NCBI GenBank assembly: GCA_041744575.1
Contig: JBGTKP010000005.1
Coordinates: 8,484-72,483 of the forward strand
From: JTS-RE37 sp041744575
GTDB lineage: Bacteria > Bacteroidota > Bacteroidia > Flavobacteriales > Flavobacteriaceae
Reading direction: 5' to 3'
Length of the DNA: 64,000 bases
Part shown: positions 29,399 through 37,810 of the stretch, in pieces
How the letters are laid out: every line of letters starts with the position of its first letter
Position numbering within the stretch: the first letter of the stretch is position 1
Notes under the pieces: model-generated
What the model saw: only the letters and a program-made list of their open reading frames with translations
What the model was told of the DNA's origin: nothing
The model's database searches: none
Position numbers and translations under genes: made by a program

Positions 29399-30115
29399 CT
29401 AGAGTCGTCTTACTTTTACATCCCTGAACCATACCCCGGCCCCATGATCCTGAAGGCCAAAATAGCCGGAATTCGTATTGCCATAGTCAGGGTAGTCGTT
29501 CCATTTCCCACTGTTTCGACGGGTTTTCCAGTCTTCAGAATTTTTATCAAACTCCACGATCTTTTCCCCATTCAACCAGTGTTCTACCTTTCCATGGTCA
29601 AATCTTACTTTCGTAGTGTTCCATTCGCCTACCGGTTTCAGCGATTTTTTATCATTGGCCACATGCATGGCATAGTTGGCTCCTGCTGTCTGCCAATCTT
29701 CCAGAGGTTCCTTAAATCCTGCATCGTCCAATAGTTGATATTCCGGCCCGGTCTCATAGGGGGAATGGTAGATCGTATCCTCTACCACATGGTAATGAAA
29801 TCCGCTGTTTCCGCCCTCAGTGATTTTCCATTCAAGACTCAACTCAAAATTGTCGTATTGTTCGGCGGAAATAATATCCCCTCCCACATCTCCGGCTTTG
29901 CCATAACATTCTATGATCCCATCCTTAATGGACCAATTGTCAGGTAGGGAATCCTGGTTATAACCCCGCCAGTCTCCCTCATCCATAAGGGATTCCCACT
30001 CCTTTTCTTCCATCACGGCCTGTTCTGTTTTGGCAGATTCAGGTTCCGTCTTCTTTTCTCCCTTGCAGGCATATAATACAAGCCCTAAAACTAAAATCAC
30101 TACTGAATTTTTCAT
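29399..30115 (-). CDS. DUF1080 (3-keto-disaccharide hydrolase-like) lipoprotein
   Basis: 238 aa. Lipoprotein signal with lipobox LYAC (Cys17), then a Lys/Glu-rich linker. The domain is a concanavalin-like jelly roll typical of DUF1080: it begins with W-R-G-Y-N-Q-D-S-L-P-D-N-W, contains DFELSLEWKI-type strands, GNSGFHYH and GPEYQLLDD, and ends with GYFGLQDHGAGVWFRDVKV. The family is linked to glycan-modified sugar metabolism (3-keto-sugar hydrolysis) and is abundant in Bacteroidota. It probably sits on the periplasmic side of the outer membrane. The promoter is at 30230-30258. Confidence 0.87.
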   Translation of the reverse strand: MKNSVVILVLGLVLYACKGEKKTEPESAKTEQAVMEEKEWESLMDEGDWRGYNQDSLPDNWSIKDGIIECYGKAGDVGGDIISAEQYDNFELSLEWKITEGGNSGFHYHVVEDTIYHSPYETGPEYQLLDDAGFKEPLEDWQTAGANYAMHVANDKKSLKPVGEWNTTKVRFDHGKVEHWLNGEKIVEFDKNSEDWKTRRNSGKWNDYPDYGNTNSGYFGLQDHGAGVWFRDVKVRRL

Positions 30116-30417
30116 TGTTTTTTTTTCATTTACCAGTTATTCTGTCTTTAAAAATATCCGTGCCGGATGCCGGCACACAACTATTGAAGGATATCGAACT
30201 TCGTTCTCATGCCCAAGTCGCGCAAAGGACAAAGCTACCCCTCCTTCAAATACCTCAACGATCAGAGGGGTCTAAATATATCCATTTTGAATTACATATT
30301 TTTTATTCTATCCGAATATCCTGCTAGTACGCCGTCAGACTCTTTAAAATTTAACCCGACGGCCACAGCCAGATTGATTATTATTCTTAGATTTGTTTAA
30401 CTTTTTCTTACTAAAGT
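30116..30417. other. Divergent control region between the DUF1080 gene and the carotenoid operon
   Basis: No gene seen. It contains the minus-strand promoter at 30230-30258 and a small hairpin in the resulting leader (GTGCCG 30160-30165 with CGGCAC 30171-30176). On the plus strand TAGATTTG (30388-30395) matches the -7 box 22 nt before the MerR start. The nearest TTG is only 11 nt upstream of it, which is too close, so the carotenoid promoter may be activator-dependent or differ in its -33 element. Confidence 0.45.
30230..30258 (-). promoter_or_regulatory. Promoter of the DUF1080 lipoprotein gene
   Basis: Minus strand: TTG (30258-30256), 18-nt spacer, TAGCTTTG (30237-30230), an exact TAnnTTTG box. 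About 107 nt of leader precedes the start codon. Confidence 0.5.
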
Positions 30418-31329
30418 ATGAACAATGCGATGATATCGTTCAGTATCAGAGACCTGGAAAATCTTTCCGGGATCAAGGCGCATACCATAAGAATCTGGGA
30501 AAAGCGATACAAACTTCTGAGTCCGAAGCGTACGACCACGAACATCCGAACTTATAATCTGGCCAATCTGCAAAAGTTGCTGAATATCACCTTATTGTAT
30601 AACAGTGGTATCAAAATATCAAAGATTGCCAAGATTCCGGCAGATGAAATTGCTCTTGCCGTATACAAAATCGGCTCGAAAAGCGATGCCAGGAATCACG
30701 CAGTCAATGCCTTTAAATTTGCCATGATCAATTTTGACCAGGCCTTATTCCGCATCACATATGATGATCTGATTAGCAAAACACCTTTCAGGCTAATATT
30801 CTGGGAGATATTCATCCCTTTGTTAGAGGAATTGGGGCTATTATGGCAGACGGATACCATTAGCCCGGCACATGAACATTTCATTACCCACCTTATCAAA
30901 CAAAAAATACTAATTGAGACGGACTTGCTTCAAGCCGTGGAACCCAGTAAATCCGATAAGATTTTTGCATTGTTCCTGCCCCAAAATGAAATTCATGAAA
31001 TAGGGCTGCTTTTTATTTATTATGAACTGACCTGGCATGGATTTAAGACCATTTATCTCGGTCAAAATATGCCTGTTGACCATCTGATCGACCTGCAAAA
31101 TTTTTATGGCCATATGTATTTTATATCGTATTTTACAGTAGTGCCTACCAGGGACAAGCTGACAAAATATATTACTGCTTTTGATAAAAAACTGAATGCC
31201 GGAGGTGGGAGAGAGAAATCTCAACTTTGGATTCTGGGCCGTCAGATGGCCCATTTAAATAAAAGTGGCCTGCCTTCAAATGTGAGAAGTTTTGAATCGA
31301 TTCATGAATTACAAGATGCATTGACATGA
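30418..31329 (+). CDS. MerR-family regulator with B12-binding-like domain (CarH/LitR type)
   Basis: 303 aa. A MerR winged helix occupies residues 6-75 (SIRDLENLSGIKAHTIRIWEKRY). A four-helix cap follows with the motif W143-x9-E153-H154, which in CarH photoreceptors covers adenosylcobalamin. A Rossmann-like cobalamin domain has E191-x-H193-x-x-G196, placing the axial His. The later S-x-L and G-G positions are less canonical (SYF near 237; LG-R near 274). By family, CarH represses carotenoid genes in the dark and releases DNA when light breaks the cobalt-carbon bond. The gene is 27 nt upstream of crtI on the same strand, so it probably autoregulates the operon. The light-sensing role is an inference. 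Confidence 0.8.
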   Translation: MNNAMISFSIRDLENLSGIKAHTIRIWEKRYKLLSPKRTTTNIRTYNLANLQKLLNITLLYNSGIKISKIAKIPADEIALAVYKIGSKSDARNHAVNAFKFAMINFDQALFRITYDDLISKTPFRLIFWEIFIPLLEELGLLWQTDTISPAHEHFITHLIKQKILIETDLLQAVEPSKSDKIFALFLPQNEIHEIGLLFIYYELTWHGFKTIYLGQNMPVDHLIDLQNFYGHMYFISYFTVVPTRDKLTKYITAFDKKLNAGGGREKSQLWILGRQMAHLNKSGLPSNVRSFESIHELQDALT

Positions 31330-31356
31330 AAACCATGTGTTTCTGAAACAGAAATT

Positions 31357-32844
31357 ATGAATAAAAAAGTGGTCATTATAGGCTCAGGATTTGCTTCACT
31401 TTCCGCCGCCAGTTACCTGGCAAAATACGGTTGTGATGTGACCATATTCGAAAAGAATACAACCTATGGAGGAAGGGCGCGACAATTCTCAAGAGATGGA
31501 TTCACTTTTGACATGGGCCCCAGTTGGTACTGGATGCCCGATATTTTTGAACGGTTTTTCAAGGACTTTGGGAAAAAGCCCGCAGACTATTATCATTTGA
31601 CCCGGCTGGATCCCGCTTATAAAGTATTTTTTAAAGACCAGGCTGTGGTCATCAGCGATTCCCTTGATAAAATTTCGGCAGAATTTGAACGCATTGAAAG
31701 GGGGAGTTCGGTATTACTTCGCCGATTTATGGAAAAAGCTAAAAAAAACTATGATATTGCCATCGGCGATATAGTTTATTTACCGGGGCAATCGCCTTTG
31801 GAACTTGTGACTCTGGATACAGTTACCAGGCTCGATCAGTTTTTCCGAACCATCAGTGGTGAGGTGAGAAAGTTATTCAAGAACCCGATGCTCATTTCCA
31901 TTCTTGAATTTCCTGCGCTTTTTCTGGGTGCGAAGCCCGCCAATACCCCGGCATTTTACAGTTTCATGAATTATGCTGATTTTGGCCTGGGTACCTGGCA
32001 TCCCACAGGCGGGATGTACAAGGTGGTGGAGGCAATGCTTTCTCTGGCGCACGAGCTTGGAGTGAAGTTCAAAAACAATGCCGCTGTATCAGAAATAATC
32101 GTGGAAAACGGACGGGCTGAGGGTATTCGCATCGGCCGGGATCTCATACGGGCTGACATGGTGCTAAGTGGTACGGATTATCACCACACGGAACAGCTGT
32201 TGCAAAAAGGATACAGACAGTATTCCGAGGCATACTGGGCACGAAAAACATTTGCTCCCTCTGCCCTGCTTTACTACATCGGATTTGACAGGAAATTGAA
32301 GAACATTGAACACCACAATCTCTTTTTTGATTCAGACTTTGACCTTCATGCCAGAGAGATTTATGACAGGCCGGAGTGGCCATCGGATCCTTTGTTTTAT
32401 GTAAATTTTCCTTCGGTAACGGATGCTTCCATGGCCCCGGAGGGCTGTGAAACGGGATTTTTCCTTATGCCGCTGGCCCCCGGACTCACAGATTCTTCTC
32501 AACTGAGAGAGAAATACCTGAAAATTCTACTTAGGAGGTTTGAGGCCCGGACGGGAAACACCATTGGTAATAGCATTTTGTTCAGGGAATCTTTTTGTCT
32601 TAACGATTTTACGGAGCAGTACAATGCATATAAAGGCAATGCATATGGGATGGCCAATACAATTTCCCAAACCGCCTTCCTGAGACCCGGGCTTAAGAGC
32701 AAGACCGTTAAGAACCTGTACTTTACCGGGCAACTAACGGTACCCGGACCGGGAGTTCCTCCGGCCCTTATTTCCGGAAAGCTGGCAGCAGATTTAATGA
32801 TAAAAACAATAAATATTTACGCAAAGGATGAAATCTATTTTTGA
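31357..32844 (+). CDS. crtI: Phytoene desaturase
   Basis: 495 aa. The N-terminal FAD motif is VVIIGSGFASLSAASYLAKYG, with Glu ending the second strand (FEK). The body follows CrtI-family order, with GGRAR, FDMGPSWYWMP and a C-terminal FAD-binding region (NLYFTGQLTVPGPGVPPALISG). It converts 15-cis-phytoene to lycopene by four desaturations at the membrane. Second gene of the carotenoid operon; its end overlaps crtB by 17 nt. Confidence 0.95.
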   Translation: MNKKVVIIGSGFASLSAASYLAKYGCDVTIFEKNTTYGGRARQFSRDGFTFDMGPSWYWMPDIFERFFKDFGKKPADYYHLTRLDPAYKVFFKDQAVVISDSLDKISAEFERIERGSSVLLRRFMEKAKKNYDIAIGDIVYLPGQSPLELVTLDTVTRLDQFFRTISGEVRKLFKNPMLISILEFPALFLGAKPANTPAFYSFMNYADFGLGTWHPTGGMYKVVEAMLSLAHELGVKFKNNAAVSEIIVENGRAEGIRIGRDLIRADMVLSGTDYHHTEQLLQKGYRQYSEAYWARKTFAPSALLYYIGFDRKLKNIEHHNLFFDSDFDLHAREIYDRPEWPSDPLFYVNFPSVTDASMAPEGCETGFFLMPLAPGLTDSSQLREKYLKILLRRFEARTGNTIGNSILFRESFCLNDFTEQYNAYKGNAYGMANTISQTAFLRPGLKSKTVKNLYFTGQLTVPGPGVPPALISGKLAADLMIKTINIYAKDEIYF

Positions 32845-33667
32845 TACCGTTTCCTATCAATGCAGTAAGGTGGTTACTCAATCTTATAGTACCTCCTTCA
32901 GCCTTGCCACAAAAATGCTCTCGTCGTCTATCAGAAAGGATATATACAATATTTATGGGTTTGTGAGGCTGGCTGATGAAATAGTGGATTCCTTTCATGA
33001 TTATAACAAGGAAGCGCTATTTGACTCGTTTGAACAGGATCTCAGGGCTGCCCTGGATCAGAGGATCAGCCTTAATCCCATCCTGAACTCTTTTCAGCAT
33101 ACCTTTTATCGTTACCATATCCCGGAAGCGCTTGTCACTTCATTTATGAAAAGCATGCGCATGGATTTGAGTAAGACTGCATATACCAGTGCTGAGGAAT
33201 TTCATGACTATATCTACGGCTCCGCGGATGTGGTAGGGCTGATGTGCCTTTGTGTTTTTGTAAATGGCGATCCTGTGCGCTATGAGGAACTTAAACGGTC
33301 TGCTATGGCCCTTGGCTCTGCATTTCAAAAAGTGAACTTCCTCAGAGACCTCAGGTCGGATTATGAAGTTCTCAATCGGTCCTATTTCCCCAATTCTAAT
33401 CTTATGGAACTGGATGAAATTTCGAAGGCTCAGATTGTGGTAGAGATCAGGGCCGACTTCGAAACGGGCTATGAGGGCATCATCCGGTTGCCCAGGGAAA
33501 GCAGGTTTGGGGTGTATACCGCATACCGTTATTATTGTAAACTGTTGTGGAAATTACAGCAGACCCCTTCTACTGAGATTAAGAACACAAGGATTCGTGT
33601 TCCTAACTATCAGAAATTTGGTCTGTTGGCAAAATCTTATGTGACTTATAAACTCAATCTGGTTTAA
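32828..33667 (+). CDS. crtB: Phytoene synthase
   Basis: 279 aa. Both Asp-rich Mg-diphosphate motifs of squalene/phytoene synthases are present: D50-E-I-V-D54 and D174-L-R-S-D178. The typical surrounding segments YSTSFSLA and QKVNFLRDL are also there. It condenses two geranylgeranyl diphosphates to phytoene, so it acts before CrtI in the pathway although it is encoded after it. Overlaps crtI by 17 nt and is separated from crtZ by 1 nt, so all are co-transcribed. Confidence 0.95.
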   Translation: MKSIFDTVSYQCSKVVTQSYSTSFSLATKMLSSSIRKDIYNIYGFVRLADEIVDSFHDYNKEALFDSFEQDLRAALDQRISLNPILNSFQHTFYRYHIPEALVTSFMKSMRMDLSKTAYTSAEEFHDYIYGSADVVGLMCLCVFVNGDPVRYEELKRSAMALGSAFQKVNFLRDLRSDYEVLNRSYFPNSNLMELDEISKAQIVVEIRADFETGYEGIIRLPRESRFGVYTAYRYYCKLLWKLQQTPSTEIKNTRIRVPNYQKFGLLAKSYVTYKLNLV

Positions 33668-33668
33668 T

Positions 33669-34124
33669 ATGGAGGCTGTAGTATGGATAGGGATTTTCTT
33701 TACCACCTTCAGTTTTATGGAGTTTATGGCATGGTTTACGCATAAATATATCATGCATGGTTTTTTATGGAAATTGCACAGGGACCACCATAAAAAAGAT
33801 CATGATTCCTGGTTTGAACGCAATGATGCCTTTTTTTTATTTTATGCTGCAGTCAGCATGACCTTTTTTTATCTGGCGGCCAATACGTCTTTCTGGTATG
33901 GATGGCCTCTTGGTTTCGGGATTCTGGCCTACGGTATTGCCTATTTTACGGTCCATGACATTTTTATACACCAGCGCTTCAAACTTTTCAGGAAAGCGAA
34001 TAACTGGTACGCCAAAGGAGTTCGGAGGGCACATAAGATACATCATAAACATCTCGGCAAACAGAATGGCGAATGCTTTGGAATGCTTTTTGTCCCTTTT
34101 AAGTATTTTCGCGATCAGGGTTGA
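33669..34124 (+). CDS. crtZ: Beta-carotene hydroxylase (fatty-acid hydroxylase superfamily)
   Basis: 151 aa integral membrane di-iron enzyme. Histidine clusters are in the family order: H25-x4-H30, H37-x2-H40-H41, H-x4-H in VHDIFIH, and H-x2-H-H in AHKIHHKH. It adds 3-hydroxyls to beta-ionone rings, giving zeaxanthin from beta-carotene. Last gene of the operon. No lycopene cyclase, which is needed to make its substrate, is in the operon or elsewhere in this window. The stop is 13 nt from the convergent thioredoxin-like gene. Confidence 0.92.
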   Translation: MEAVVWIGIFFTTFSFMEFMAWFTHKYIMHGFLWKLHRDHHKKDHDSWFERNDAFFLFYAAVSMTFFYLAANTSFWYGWPLGFGILAYGIAYFTVHDIFIHQRFKLFRKANNWYAKGVRRAHKIHHKHLGKQNGECFGMLFVPFKYFRDQG

Positions 34125-34137
34125 GGCGAGTTACCCC

Positions 34138-34698
34138 TCATTCTGCCAGTATAGCATCGAGAAAGGATCGCGTTTCCGCACCGTTCCAATCCCTGGAACC
34201 TACTTCGGCCATAACAATTTTTCCCTGCCTGTTCACAATGTAGGTGGTAGGAAGCGCAGCACTAAATAAAACTTTCGGGGTAAAGCCGCTTTCAAAATAA
34301 ACCGGAAGTTTATACCCTTTCCTGTTCAGGAACTTACCGATCTTGTCCTTTTTGTCTCTGGCTATAAACAGGAAAGACACTTCCCCGCCGTAATCATTGT
34401 ACAGTAACTGAAAACCCGGCATCTCGGCAACGCAGGGCGGACACCAGCTTGCCCAGAAGTTCACGAGGATCACCTTTCCCTTATAGTCGTCAAGATTGAT
34501 CTTATTTCCCTCGATATCCTCCAGTTCCCACGAATAATCCTCAAGGAGTTGTTGTTCTCTTTCAGCTACAGGGGTCGGATTATGTGAAACGAGTCGGTTC
34601 AGATACACCTTGGCATGGAAACCGACCGGAGTCAGAAAAAAGATTCCAAGAAAAACAACGACAAGCAGGCCTGTCAGGTATTCCCTTTTCAATTTCAT
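34138..34698 (-). CDS. TlpA-like thioredoxin-fold protein, membrane-anchored
   Basis: 186 aa. An N-terminal membrane anchor (about residues 9-26) is followed by a periplasmic thioredoxin domain with the active site WASWC86-P-P-C89 and a cis-Pro region (LPTTYIV). By family it reduces disulfides in envelope proteins, often for cytochrome c maturation. It is the second gene of a tandem pair: its start overlaps the upstream paralog's stop by 4 nt. The two align end to end, and both have a membrane anchor with F-x-T-P-x-G. Confidence 0.88.
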   Translation of the reverse strand: MKLKREYLTGLLVVVFLGIFFLTPVGFHAKVYLNRLVSHNPTPVAEREQQLLEDYSWELEDIEGNKINLDDYKGKVILVNFWASWCPPCVAEMPGFQLLYNDYGGEVSFLFIARDKKDKIGKFLNRKGYKLPVYFESGFTPKVLFSAALPTTYIVNRQGKIVMAEVGSRDWNGAETRSFLDAILAE

Positions 34699-35258
34699 TC
34701 GGGCTCCAATAAGGTATCCATTAATTCATATACTTTCTCATGATCCCAATCGGCAATTCCCTTTTTATCAACCACAACAAATCCTTCCTTATCAAGAAGG
34801 TAAGAACGGGGTGGGTCCCCGATGTCCAGGCGACTTTTCTCATCGTAAATAAGATAGGTGACCGGAAAGGTAAAATCGTGTTTCTCCATAAATTCCTTCA
34901 CCGGTGGTTGCTCTTCGTCGGTCATAATATAAAAGTCGATTTGGCCCTTGTATCGGTCGTATAACTTCTGGATGCTTCGGAGTTCGACAGTACATGGCAA
35001 TCGCCAGGAGTTCCAGATATTTATAAACACCACCCTCCCGTCTGAGCTGTTAAAATTGAAAGATTCCAAATTGTCATCTTTCAGCTGCCAGTCATAATCC
35101 GTAATTCTTTGGCGCTGATTCTCCTTTACTATATCCGGGCTGAATGCAAATATCCGGTTCAGAAATAACTTGCTGTAGTCTCCCAAAGGAGTTACAAAAA
35201 AAGAAAGAACAAATGCGATAAGAAGAATATTAAGGACCGTTCTTTTGCGAATTCGCAT
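34695..35258 (-). CDS. TlpA-like paralog with a degenerate active site
   Basis: 187 aa from the second in-frame Met (35256-35258). The upstream Met at 35279 would sit inside a TAnnTTTG box (TAGATTTG on the minus strand, 35284-35277), so the shorter start is preferred. Same layout as the next gene: anchor with F-V-T-P-L-G, then thioredoxin fold. However, the active site reads W-N-S-W-R86-L-P-C89, so the nucleophilic first Cys is replaced by Arg. Disulfide reductase activity is therefore unlikely. The cis-Pro area reads DPPRSYLLD. It may act as a partner or scaffold for the intact paralog (inference). Confidence 0.82.
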   Translation of the reverse strand: MRIRKRTVLNILLIAFVLSFFVTPLGDYSKLFLNRIFAFSPDIVKENQRQRITDYDWQLKDDNLESFNFNSSDGRVVFINIWNSWRLPCTVELRSIQKLYDRYKGQIDFYIMTDEEQPPVKEFMEKHDFTFPVTYLIYDEKSRLDIGDPPRSYLLDKEGFVVVDKKGIADWDHEKVYELMDTLLEPE

Positions 35259-35333
35259 TGGGGCTGGGGGTTGATTCAAATCTAAAAACCCCGGCGACGA
35301 TCGGAGTTTCCCTGTGTTATTACTCTGACTTTT

Positions 35334-37607
35334 TTAACTTGCGTTCTCCGCTTTGATTACATTTAGGGCGGAACCCTTACGAAACCAAGCAATCTGCGGC
35401 GCATTATAACTATGATTGGCCATAACAAGGTCCTTGCTGCCATCAGTGTGCAGCACTTCAATAGTCAGTGGCTTATCAGGTGAAAAGTCCGATATATCCG
35501 TAAAATTAAAGGTGTCATCCTCCTGAATCAGATCATAATCTGATTCTTTGGCGAAGGTAAGGGCAAGCATACCCTGTTTTTTAAGATTCGTTTCGTGTAT
35601 CCTGGCAAACGACTTTACAAGGACAGCAGCGACTCCTAAGTGTCTGGGTTGCATGGCCGCATGTTCCCTGGAAGATCCCTCTCCGTAATTGTGATCCCCG
35701 ACTACAATGGTATTTATCCCCTTGGCCTTATACGCGCGTTGTGTATCAGGAACGCCCTCATAGTCACCGGTAAGCTGGTTCTTGACAAAATTGGTCTTTT
35801 TATTAAAGGCGTTCACTGCGCCGATGAGGGTATTGTTTGCAATATTGTCCAGATGCCCGCGGTAGCGCAGCCACGGTCCTGCCATAGAAATATGATCGGT
35901 CGTGCATTTTCCGAAAGCCTTGATGAGCAGCTTCATCCCCTGGAGACCTTCTGTAGTAATCGGTTCGAAGGGGTCAAGTAATTGTAGTCGCTCAGAATCG
36001 CCCGCTACTTTTACCACAACATCGCTGCCATCTTCCTTAGGGGCAATATAACCGGCATCTTCCACTGCGAAACCTTCGGGAGGTAGTTCGTAACCTCTGG
36101 GTTCCTCCAACATTACCTCCTCCCCGTCTTCATTGATCAGGGTATCTGTCACCGGGTTAAAATCCAACCTTCCGGCAATCGCAATGGCAGTAACAAGTTC
36201 CGGCGATCCGACGAACGCCAGGGTATTCGGGTTCCCATCCGCCCTTTTCGCAAAATTCCGGTTAAAGGAATGCACAATGGTATTCCGGGGACCGTCAGAG
36301 GCCTTATCACCATACCGATCCCACATTCCAATACAGGGACCGCAGGCGTTGGCGAAAACTGTAGCGCCGATACCATTAAAAGTATCAATGAATCCATCGC
36401 GTTCTATGGTGTACCGAACCAATTCAGATCCCGGGGTGATTGTAAACTTGGATTTGGTTTTGAGGTTCTTCTCAGAAACCTGTTTGGCCAGGGATGCCGC
36501 CCTGGAAATATCCTCGTAGGAAGAATTGGTACAGGAGCCAATGAGTCCGACTTCTACATTTAACGGCCAGTCATTTTCCCTGGCAGCTTCCCCCATCTTA
36601 GAGATAGGCGTCGCAAGATCCGGAGTAAAAGGTCCATTTAAATGTGGTTCAAGTTCAGTAAGATTAATCTCTATCAGTTCGTCAAAATACTTTTCAGGGT
36701 GGGCATAGACCTCATCGTCCGCCGTGAGGTAAGATTTTACTTTTTTGGCGGCATCCGCCACATCAGAACGATCAGTGGCCCGAAGATACCTGTCCATTGA
36801 CTCATCATATCCAAAGGTCGAAGTGGTAGCGCCTATTTCCGCACCCATATTGCAGATGGTGCCTTTACCGGTGCATGACATGGCAGTGGCGCCTTCTCCG
36901 AAATACTCCACAATGGCCCCGGTTCCTCCTTTTGCAGTCAGAATTCCTGCCACTTTTAAAATAACATCCTTAGGCGCCGTCCATCCCGAGAGTTTCCCGG
37001 TAAGTCTCACGCCTATCAATTTTGGGAATTTAAGTTCCCAGGCCATTCCAGCCATTACATCCACTGCATCTGCCCCGCCTACTCCAATTGCGATCATTCC
37101 AAGGCCTCCGGCGTTCACAGTATGGGAATCCGTTCCAATCATCATACCCCCGGGAAACGCATAGTTTTCCAAAACCACCTGATGGATGATCCCTGCCCCG
37201 GGTTTCCAAAAACCAATACCATATTTATTAGAAACGGACTCAAGAAAATCAAATACCTCATTACTGGTCTGGTTGGCTCTCTTAAGATCTGCTTCCGCTC
37301 CAACCTTAGCCTGAATCAGGTGATCGCAATGTACCGTGGTAGGCACGGCCACCTTAGGTTTTCCCGCATGCATGAACTGCAGCAAGGCCATCTGCGCGGT
37401 GGCATCCTGACAGGCTACCCTGTCCGGTGCAAAATCGACGTAATCCTTCCCTCTTACAAATGCCTTCCCGGGACTGCCATCCCACAAATGGGAATATAAT
37501 ATTTTCTCAGAGAGCGTAAGGGGTTTCCCTACTATCTCCCGTGCTTTGTCCACGCGTTCCGCTATCCTGGCATAAACACCTTTGATTTTGTCTATATCAA
37601 ATGCCAT
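35334..37607 (-). CDS. acn: Aconitate hydratase (mitochondrial-type)
   Basis: 757 aa, the length of the mitochondrial-type aconitases usual in Bacteroidota rather than the roughly 890-aa AcnA or AcnB. [4Fe-4S] ligands are C359 (IGSCTNSSYED), C422 and C425 (NACGPCIGMWDR). The swivel domain ends with GEGSSREHAAMQPR. It interconverts citrate and isocitrate in the TCA cycle. A possible -7 box (TAATTTTG on the minus strand, 37646-37639) lies 32 nt upstream. Monocistronic by spacing: the next genes on this strand are 75 nt downstream behind their own promoter-like box. Confidence 0.96.
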   Translation of the reverse strand: MAFDIDKIKGVYARIAERVDKAREIVGKPLTLSEKILYSHLWDGSPGKAFVRGKDYVDFAPDRVACQDATAQMALLQFMHAGKPKVAVPTTVHCDHLIQAKVGAEADLKRANQTSNEVFDFLESVSNKYGIGFWKPGAGIIHQVVLENYAFPGGMMIGTDSHTVNAGGLGMIAIGVGGADAVDVMAGMAWELKFPKLIGVRLTGKLSGWTAPKDVILKVAGILTAKGGTGAIVEYFGEGATAMSCTGKGTICNMGAEIGATTSTFGYDESMDRYLRATDRSDVADAAKKVKSYLTADDEVYAHPEKYFDELIEINLTELEPHLNGPFTPDLATPISKMGEAARENDWPLNVEVGLIGSCTNSSYEDISRAASLAKQVSEKNLKTKSKFTITPGSELVRYTIERDGFIDTFNGIGATVFANACGPCIGMWDRYGDKASDGPRNTIVHSFNRNFAKRADGNPNTLAFVGSPELVTAIAIAGRLDFNPVTDTLINEDGEEVMLEEPRGYELPPEGFAVEDAGYIAPKEDGSDVVVKVAGDSERLQLLDPFEPITTEGLQGMKLLIKAFGKCTTDHISMAGPWLRYRGHLDNIANNTLIGAVNAFNKKTNFVKNQLTGDYEGVPDTQRAYKAKGINTIVVGDHNYGEGSSREHAAMQPRHLGVAAVLVKSFARIHETNLKKQGMLALTFAKESDYDLIQEDDTFNFTDISDFSPDKPLTIEVLHTDGSKDLVMANHSYNAPQIAWFRKGSALNVIKAENAS

Positions 37608-37750
37608 TGTTATTTTTTTAAGAGGTTTAGTTATTCCTCAAAATTACTAAAATAGAAGGGTAAATAAAACTTTTGAACCCCTAAAGAACAATATAGCAGG
37701 TATTCGCCAAAAGTTGCTGATTGAAAGAAATAAGGTCTGTGAGACTGCTG

Positions 37751-37776
37751 AAAAACCCCGGTGGGTATTCCACCGG
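37751..37776 (-). terminator. Terminator after the moxR gene
   Basis: Minus strand: stem CCGGTGG / CCACCGG (37776-37770 and 37764-37758) with a 5-nt loop, then GG and a TTTTT run (37755-37751). It lies 35 nt past the moxR stop codon. Confidence 0.75.
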
Positions 37777-37810
37777 TCCAACCGGAGCCCATCGGAGGGT
37801 CCTGTTTAAT

